Source: Coriobacteriia bacterium
GTDB lineage: Bacteria; Actinomycetota; Coriobacteriia; Anaerosomatales; PALSA-660
Assembly (NCBI GenBank): GCA_003133285.1
Contig: PKWR01000024.1
Coordinates: forward strand, 6,699-14,849
Direction of reading: 5' to 3'
Length of the DNA: 8,151 nucleotides
The notes under the pieces are model-generated. The model did not search any database. It worked only from the letters and a program-made list of their open reading frames with translations, and was not told where the DNA came from. Below, piece after piece: positions 4,731 through 8,151 of the stretch. Both the position numbers and the translations under genes were made by a program. Within the stretch, counting starts at the first letter, position 1. Every line of letters starts with the position of its first letter.

Positions 4731-6649
4731 CTCGCGAGCGGATCGCCTTCCTTGACCATAGCGACGAGCTCATCGATCGTGCGCGCCCCGAGGTCGCCCT
4801 GCGTGCGCTCGCGGACGCCGACCTGGCCCGATTCGGCCTCCTTGTCGCCCACGACGAGCATGTACGGGGTCTTCTGCTGCTGCGCCTTGGCGATCTTGAT
4901 GCGCATCGGCTCGTTGTCGGAGTAGACCTCCACGCGCACGCCGCGCTTCTCGAGCTTGGCGCGCACGTCGTGTGCGTAGTCGAGATGACGGTCGGAGATC
5001 GGGATCACGACGACCTGCACCGGCGCGAGCCACGTCGGGAACGCGCCCGCGTAGTGCTCGATGAGGATGCCGAAGAAGCGCTCCATCGAGCCGAGGATCG
5101 TGCGGTGCAGCATGATCGGCTGCGCCTCGCCGTTCTCGGGCGTGCGGTAGGTGAGGCCGAAGCGCTGCGGCATGTTGTAGTCGACCTGGATCGTCGAGGT
5201 CTGCCACGTGCGCCCGATGGCGTCCTTCAGCTTGATGTCGATCTTCGGTCCGTAGAACGCGCCATCGCCCTCGTTGATCTCGTAGGGCACGCCCTTCGCA
5301 TCGAGCGCCGCGAAGAGGGCGTCGGTGGCCATCTTCCAGTACTCGTCGCCGCCGATCGACTTCTCCGGACGGGTCGAGACCTCGGCGGAGTACTCGAAGC
5401 CGAACACCCCGTTGACGTACGCGACGAGATCGAGCATGCCGAGCACTTCGGCGTGCACCTGCTCCGGCGTGCAGAAGATGTGCGCGTCGTCCTGCGTGAA
5501 GGAGCGGGCGCGCATCAGCCCGTGCACGACGCCGGACATCTCGTGGCGGTACACGGTGCCGAACTCCGACATGCGGATCGGCAGGTCGCGGTAGGACTTC
5601 ATGCTGTCGGCGTAGATCATGAGGTGGCCCGGGCAGTTCATGGGCTTGATGCCGTACTCGCTGGTCTTGCCGTCGCCCTCGTCCACCTCGAAGAAGTACA
5701 TGTTCTCGCGGTAGTTCTCGTAGTGGCCCGAGATCTTCCACACGTCGGACTTGAAGATGTGCGGGGTGATGACCTCGACGTAGCCGCGCTCGTAGAGCAC
5801 GCCGCGGAGCCACTGCTGGAGCAGGCGCAGCACGCGCGCGCCCTTGGGGTGGTAGAGCGGCAGGCCGGCGCCGGCCTCCTCGTGGAAGCTGAAGAGGTCG
5901 AGCTCCTTGCCGATCTTGCGGTGGTCGCGCTTCTCGGCCTCCTCGATGCGGGTGAGGTACTCCTCGAGCTCCTTCTCGGAGTACCACGCCGTGCCGTAGA
6001 TGCGCTGCAGCATCGGGCGGGTCGAGTCGCCGCGCCAGTAGGCGCCGGCGATCTTTGTGAGCTTGAACGCGCGGATCCGGCTCGTGTCGGGCACGTGCGG
6101 CCCGCGGCACAGGTCGGTGAAGTTGCCCTGGGTGTAGATCGAGATCGTCTCGTCCTCGGGCAGACCGTCGATCAGCTCGCGCTTCATGTCCTGGCCCTCG
6201 AACCGGTCCCATGCCTCGAGGCGGTCGAGCTCTCCCCGCTTGAAGGACACGGCCTCGGCGACGATCTCGCGCATGCGCGTCTCGATCGCCGCAAGGTCAT
6301 CGGGGGTGAACGGCCGGTCCACCTGGAAGTCGTAGTAGAAGCCGTCCTCGATGGCGGGCCCGATGCCGAACTCGGCCGTCGGGAAGAGGTCCTTGACGGC
6401 CTCGGCCATCACGTGCGCGGTCGAGTGGCGCAGGATGTGGAGCCCCTCAGGGCTGTTCTCGGTGACGATCGCCACACTCGAGCCGTCGGGAACGACGTGC
6501 GCCACGTCGACCAGCGCGTCGTCGACGCGGCCGGCCACGGCTGCCGCTGCGAGGCGCGCACCGATCGAGGCTGCGACGTCGAGGACCGTGGAGCCTTCGG
6601 GGACTGACTTCGTGCTGCCATCGGGCAGCGTGACGGTGATCTCGGGCAC
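4727..6649 (-). CDS. thrS: Threonyl-tRNA synthetase
   Basis: This cytoplasmic class II aminoacyl-tRNA synthetase charges tRNA-Thr. The 640-residue product is full length. Domains in order: TGS (about 1-62); the N2 editing domain with the four catalytic/metal-like residues H75 and H79 (HSTAH), C181 and H185 (CRGPH), which clears Ser-tRNA-Thr; the catalytic core with zinc ligands C339 (PMNCPGH), H390 (TQDDAHIF) and H515 (MLHRTILGS), motif 2 arginine R368 (VYRHE) and motif 3 arginine R524 (GSMERFFGILIEHY); and the C-terminal anticodon-binding domain from about 540 (LAPVQVVVIPISDRH). The start is a GTG with GGAGG 11 nt upstream, rather long but the only plausible site; TGS homology begins at once (PEITVTLPDG). 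It lies 15 nt after the zinc-ribbon gene, probably co-transcribed. No T-box or similar leader fits in the gap. Confidence 0.98.
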   Translation of the reverse strand: MPEITVTLPDGSTKSVPEGSTVLDVAASIGARLAAAAVAGRVDDALVDVAHVVPDGSSVAIVTENSPEGLHILRHSTAHVMAEAVKDLFPTAEFGIGPAIEDGFYYDFQVDRPFTPDDLAAIETRMREIVAEAVSFKRGELDRLEAWDRFEGQDMKRELIDGLPEDETISIYTQGNFTDLCRGPHVPDTSRIRAFKLTKIAGAYWRGDSTRPMLQRIYGTAWYSEKELEEYLTRIEEAEKRDHRKIGKELDLFSFHEEAGAGLPLYHPKGARVLRLLQQWLRGVLYERGYVEVITPHIFKSDVWKISGHYENYRENMYFFEVDEGDGKTSEYGIKPMNCPGHLMIYADSMKSYRDLPIRMSEFGTVYRHEMSGVVHGLMRARSFTQDDAHIFCTPEQVHAEVLGMLDLVAYVNGVFGFEYSAEVSTRPEKSIGGDEYWKMATDALFAALDAKGVPYEINEGDGAFYGPKIDIKLKDAIGRTWQTSTIQVDYNMPQRFGLTYRTPENGEAQPIMLHRTILGSMERFFGILIEHYAGAFPTWLAPVQVVVIPISDRHLDYAHDVRAKLEKRGVRVEVYSDNEPMRIKIAKAQQQKTPYMLVVGDKEAESGQVGVRERTQGDLGARTIDELVAMVKEGDPLAS

Positions 6650-6664
6650 GGTGGGTACCGCCTC

Positions 6665-7240
6665 CTACGCTTCGCTGTTGGCGGGTGCAGCTTTCTTCTT
6701 CTTCGGGGTGTTCGCACCGGCGAGGGTCTCGGCATGCGCGGCGGCGTCGGCGAACGACTCGACAGGCGCCGGCGCGGCGACGTTCGGCGCTTCAGCGACC
6801 CGCTCCCCGACGACCTGCCGGGTCTTGCAGTACGGACAGACCGACCAGGAGGACTTCACGGGCCGGCCGCAGTTCGTGCACGGCTTCTTCAGCTGCTTCA
6901 TGCACGTCGGACAGATCAGGTAGTCCGACTCGATGGGCTTGAAGCAGTGCGGGCAGGTCGCCCCGACGCGCTGCATCTCCGACTCCCGTGCCGCGATCTC
7001 GAGCTCACGCTCGTGCGCGTCGTCGAGGGTCTCCGGCGGGCGCACGACCATGTAGACGACCCAGGTCAAGACGCCGAAGAACAAGGTGGCGACGCCCCAG
7101 AACCAGGCCATCGCGCCGCGGCGCTGCGCGTCGCGGACCACCCAGAAGATGAGCGACAGGTGGAAGACCACGTAGAAGACGACACAGAGCTGCCCTGCCA
7201 GCTTCAGGAAGGGCATCGCGGGCCCGAGAATGTCGGTCAT
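6665..7240 (-). CDS. Two-helix membrane protein with double zinc ribbon, function unknown
   Basis: A 191-residue protein. Two N-terminal hydrophobic helices (about 14-35 and 44-66) are joined by a short VRDAQRRGAMAW loop; then come RPPETLDDAHERELEIAARE, which looks helical, and two four-cysteine modules: C96-PH-C99 with C110-PT-C113, and C121-TN-C124 with C135-PY-C138. This is the double zinc ribbon (DZANK-like) pattern, presumably cytoplasmic and binding two Zn ions. The tail (about 149-191) is Ala/Pro-rich with PKKKK and looks disordered. From general knowledge, proteins with this layout (two helices, RPPE, double ribbon) recur in actinobacteria and Chloroflexi without an assigned role. The start ATG has AGGGG at good spacing. 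The stop TAG overlaps the thrS Shine-Dalgarno site, so it is probably the first gene of a thrS transcript. No enzyme motif is seen. Confidence 0.88.
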   Translation of the reverse strand: MTDILGPAMPFLKLAGQLCVVFYVVFHLSLIFWVVRDAQRRGAMAWFWGVATLFFGVLTWVVYMVVRPPETLDDAHERELEIAARESEMQRVGATCPHCFKPIESDYLICPTCMKQLKKPCTNCGRPVKSSWSVCPYCKTRQVVGERVAEAPNVAAPAPVESFADAAAHAETLAGANTPKKKKAAPANSEA

Positions 7241-7300
7241 GGTTCCCCTTCGACGATGGCGCGCCTCACGTGTGCGCGGGACCGGTGGGTGGTCACGCGG

Positions 7301-7306
7301 ATTCTA
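7301..7306 (-). promoter_or_regulatory. Candidate -10 box for the zinc-ribbon gene and thrS
   Basis: TAGAAT on the minus strand, within TCTGATAGAATCC, is a close match to TATAAT and is the most AT-rich spot in the folC-downstream gap. Transcription would begin near 7294, giving a leader of about 54 nt. No recognisable -35 is seen: the region 17-18 nt upstream is GC-only and forms the hairpin noted separately. It is the likely start of the zinc-ribbon/thrS transcript. Confidence 0.45.
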
Positions 7307-7311
7307 TCAGA

Positions 7312-7325
7312 CGGCGCTCGCGCCG
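7312..7325 (-). repeat. GC-rich hairpin between folC and the zinc-ribbon gene
   Basis: CGGCG-CGAG-CGCCG on the minus strand forms a 5-bp perfect stem, extendable to 8 bp with G-U pairs (7309-7328), about 40 nt after the folC stop. It lacks a following U-tract, being followed by GATAGAAT. It might be a weak terminator for folC of the U-less kind found in high-GC genomes, or incidental. Confidence 0.3.
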
Positions 7326-7363
7326 CCCCGCTGGGCCAGCGTGCATTCCGCCGGGATGGGGCC

Positions 7364-8151
7364 TCAGGGGGCCTGCACGATCGCCCTTGCCTGTCCCGCA
7401 GTGTAGAGACTGCCCGTGACGACGACCCCGCGCGAACCCGCATGCGCCCGCGCGTGAGCGACCGCGTCCGCGAGGTCCGGGCGGATCTCGGGCCACGAGC
7501 CCGTCGCGTACTCGACGATCGCGGCCAGGTCGCCGGCGTCACGCGCCCGCGAGGATTCGGGCTGTGTCACCACGAAACCGTCGACCACCGGCGCGAGCGC
7601 GCGCACGATGCCGTCCGCGTCCTTGTCCGTGAGCACGCCGAGCACGCACAGCGGGCGGACACGGTCGTCGGGCCACGCGTCGCGCACGGCGTCGGCCAGC
7701 ACCCCGGCAGCCTGCGGGTTGTGCGCCCCGTCGATCACCAGCGGCGGATCTGCCACCAGCACTTCGAAGCGGCCCGGGAACGTCATCCGCGCCAGCGCGC
7801 CGCGCGCCGCATCCGTATCGAGCGCCCGCCCGAGCGCGCACTCGGCGGCCGCGACGGCCACGGCGACGTTGGGCGCCTGGTAGGCCGGCGCGGTGAGCTC
7901 GAGCCCCACGTACTCAGCGTGGACCCCGCGGACGTCGAGCGTGAGCGCGCCACCCGGGCGGTCGGGACGCGAGCGCACCGCGAACCGCGCCGTCAGAGCC
8001 TCTTCCACCGGTGAAGCCGCGCCGTACTCCGCGACGAACCGCGGATGCAGGCCGAGCCCTGCTGCGCGCTCGAGGAAGATCCCTGCCACGGAAGCGGTGC
8101 CGGGGCCGAGCACCACCGACGCCCCCGCTTTGATGATCTGCGACTTGTCGG
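7364..8151 (-). CDS. folC: Folylpolyglutamate synthase / dihydrofolate synthase (C-terminal part)
   Basis: FolC is a Mur-ligase-family enzyme of the cytoplasm that adds glutamate to dihydropteroate and/or folates using ATP. Only the last 261 or so codons are present; the ATP-binding P-loop part lies off the right edge. The visible piece opens with DKSQIIKAGASVVLGPG, matching the (E/D)K-x-x-IIK-x-G segment that ends the family's central domain. It continues with QAPNVAVAVAAAE, FPGRFEVLVADPPLVIDGAHNPQ (the family's DGAHNP motif, 7713-7730) and the C-terminal Mur ligase fold (LGVLTDKDADGIVRAL, VVTGSLYTAG). The ending GSLYTAGQAR is typical of FolC. It is separated by 123 nt from the next gene and probably belongs to an upstream transcription unit. 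Whether it makes both products cannot be told from this part. Confidence 0.95.
   Translation of the reverse strand, partial: DKSQIIKAGASVVLGPGTASVAGIFLERAAGLGLHPRFVAEYGAASPVEEALTARFAVRSRPDRPGGALTLDVRGVHAEYVGLELTAPAYQAPNVAVAVAAAECALGRALDTDAARGALARMTFPGRFEVLVADPPLVIDGAHNPQAAGVLADAVRDAWPDDRVRPLCVLGVLTDKDADGIVRALAPVVDGFVVTQPESSRARDAGDLAAIVEYATGSWPEIRPDLADAVAHARAHAGSRGVVVTGSLYTAGQARAIVQAP

Noticed and set aside
4062..4925. Plus-strand open frame crossing the thrS-kdpD junction
   Set aside because: Arg/Asp/His/Gly-rich antisense sequence overlapping two confident genes, with no ribosome site of note.
4724..6607. A 627-codon open frame on the plus strand opposite thrS
   Set aside because: Low-complexity, Val/Leu/Asp/Arg-rich antisense shadow of a clearly real thrS; no plausible protein family.
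1..8151. Novel defence system, mobile element or CRISPR array
   Set aside because: All reading frames are accounted for by housekeeping and K+ transport genes. No transposase, integrase, regularly spaced repeat or tRNA-associated attachment site is visible.

Overview
All genes in this window lie on the minus strand, so transcription runs from the right edge to the left edge. The DNA is GC-rich. GTG starts are common (27-aa ORF, kdpA, kdpB, kdpE, thrS), genes are tightly packed with GGAGG-type Shine-Dalgarno sites, and one gene has features of a leaderless mRNA. The protein sequences look like a high-GC actinomycetote, possibly of the Coriobacteriia or a related deep lineage. That taxonomic guess rests on general sequence feel, not on a search. 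There is no sign of mobile DNA, CRISPR, tRNA or rRNA.

Right part (housekeeping): the C-terminal ~260 residues of folC (folylpolyglutamate/dihydrofolate synthase), then a 123-nt gap with a good -10 box. After the gap come a 191-aa two-helix membrane protein with a double zinc ribbon (conserved type, unknown function) and thrS (threonyl-tRNA synthetase, complete with editing domain). The last two are 15 nt apart and probably one transcript.

Middle (regulators): 29 nt after thrS begins a KdpD-type sensor histidine kinase lacking the large N-terminal cytoplasmic KdpD/Usp region. It is coupled by a 4-nt GTGA overlap to the response regulator kdpE. A candidate extended -10 promoter sits in the thrS-kdpD gap, placed so that transcription would begin at the kdpD ATG.

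Left part (transporter): a 168-nt intergenic region holds an 11-bp-period tandem repeat typical of OmpR/PhoB-class operators, a candidate -10 and a duplicated 16-bp element. It is followed by a 27-codon single-helix ORF, kdpF, kdpA and the start of kdpB, which runs off the left edge; kdpC would be expected beyond it. The system is high-affinity ATP-driven K+ uptake (KdpFABC) under its own two-component pair. Unlike the E. coli order kdpFABC-DE, the regulator genes precede the pump genes.

No stretch of more than 300 bases lacks a gene. Most of the window is well-known biology. The points most worth a second look are the 27-aa ORF, the shortened KdpD, the candidate leaderless kdpD promoter and the tandem-repeat operator.
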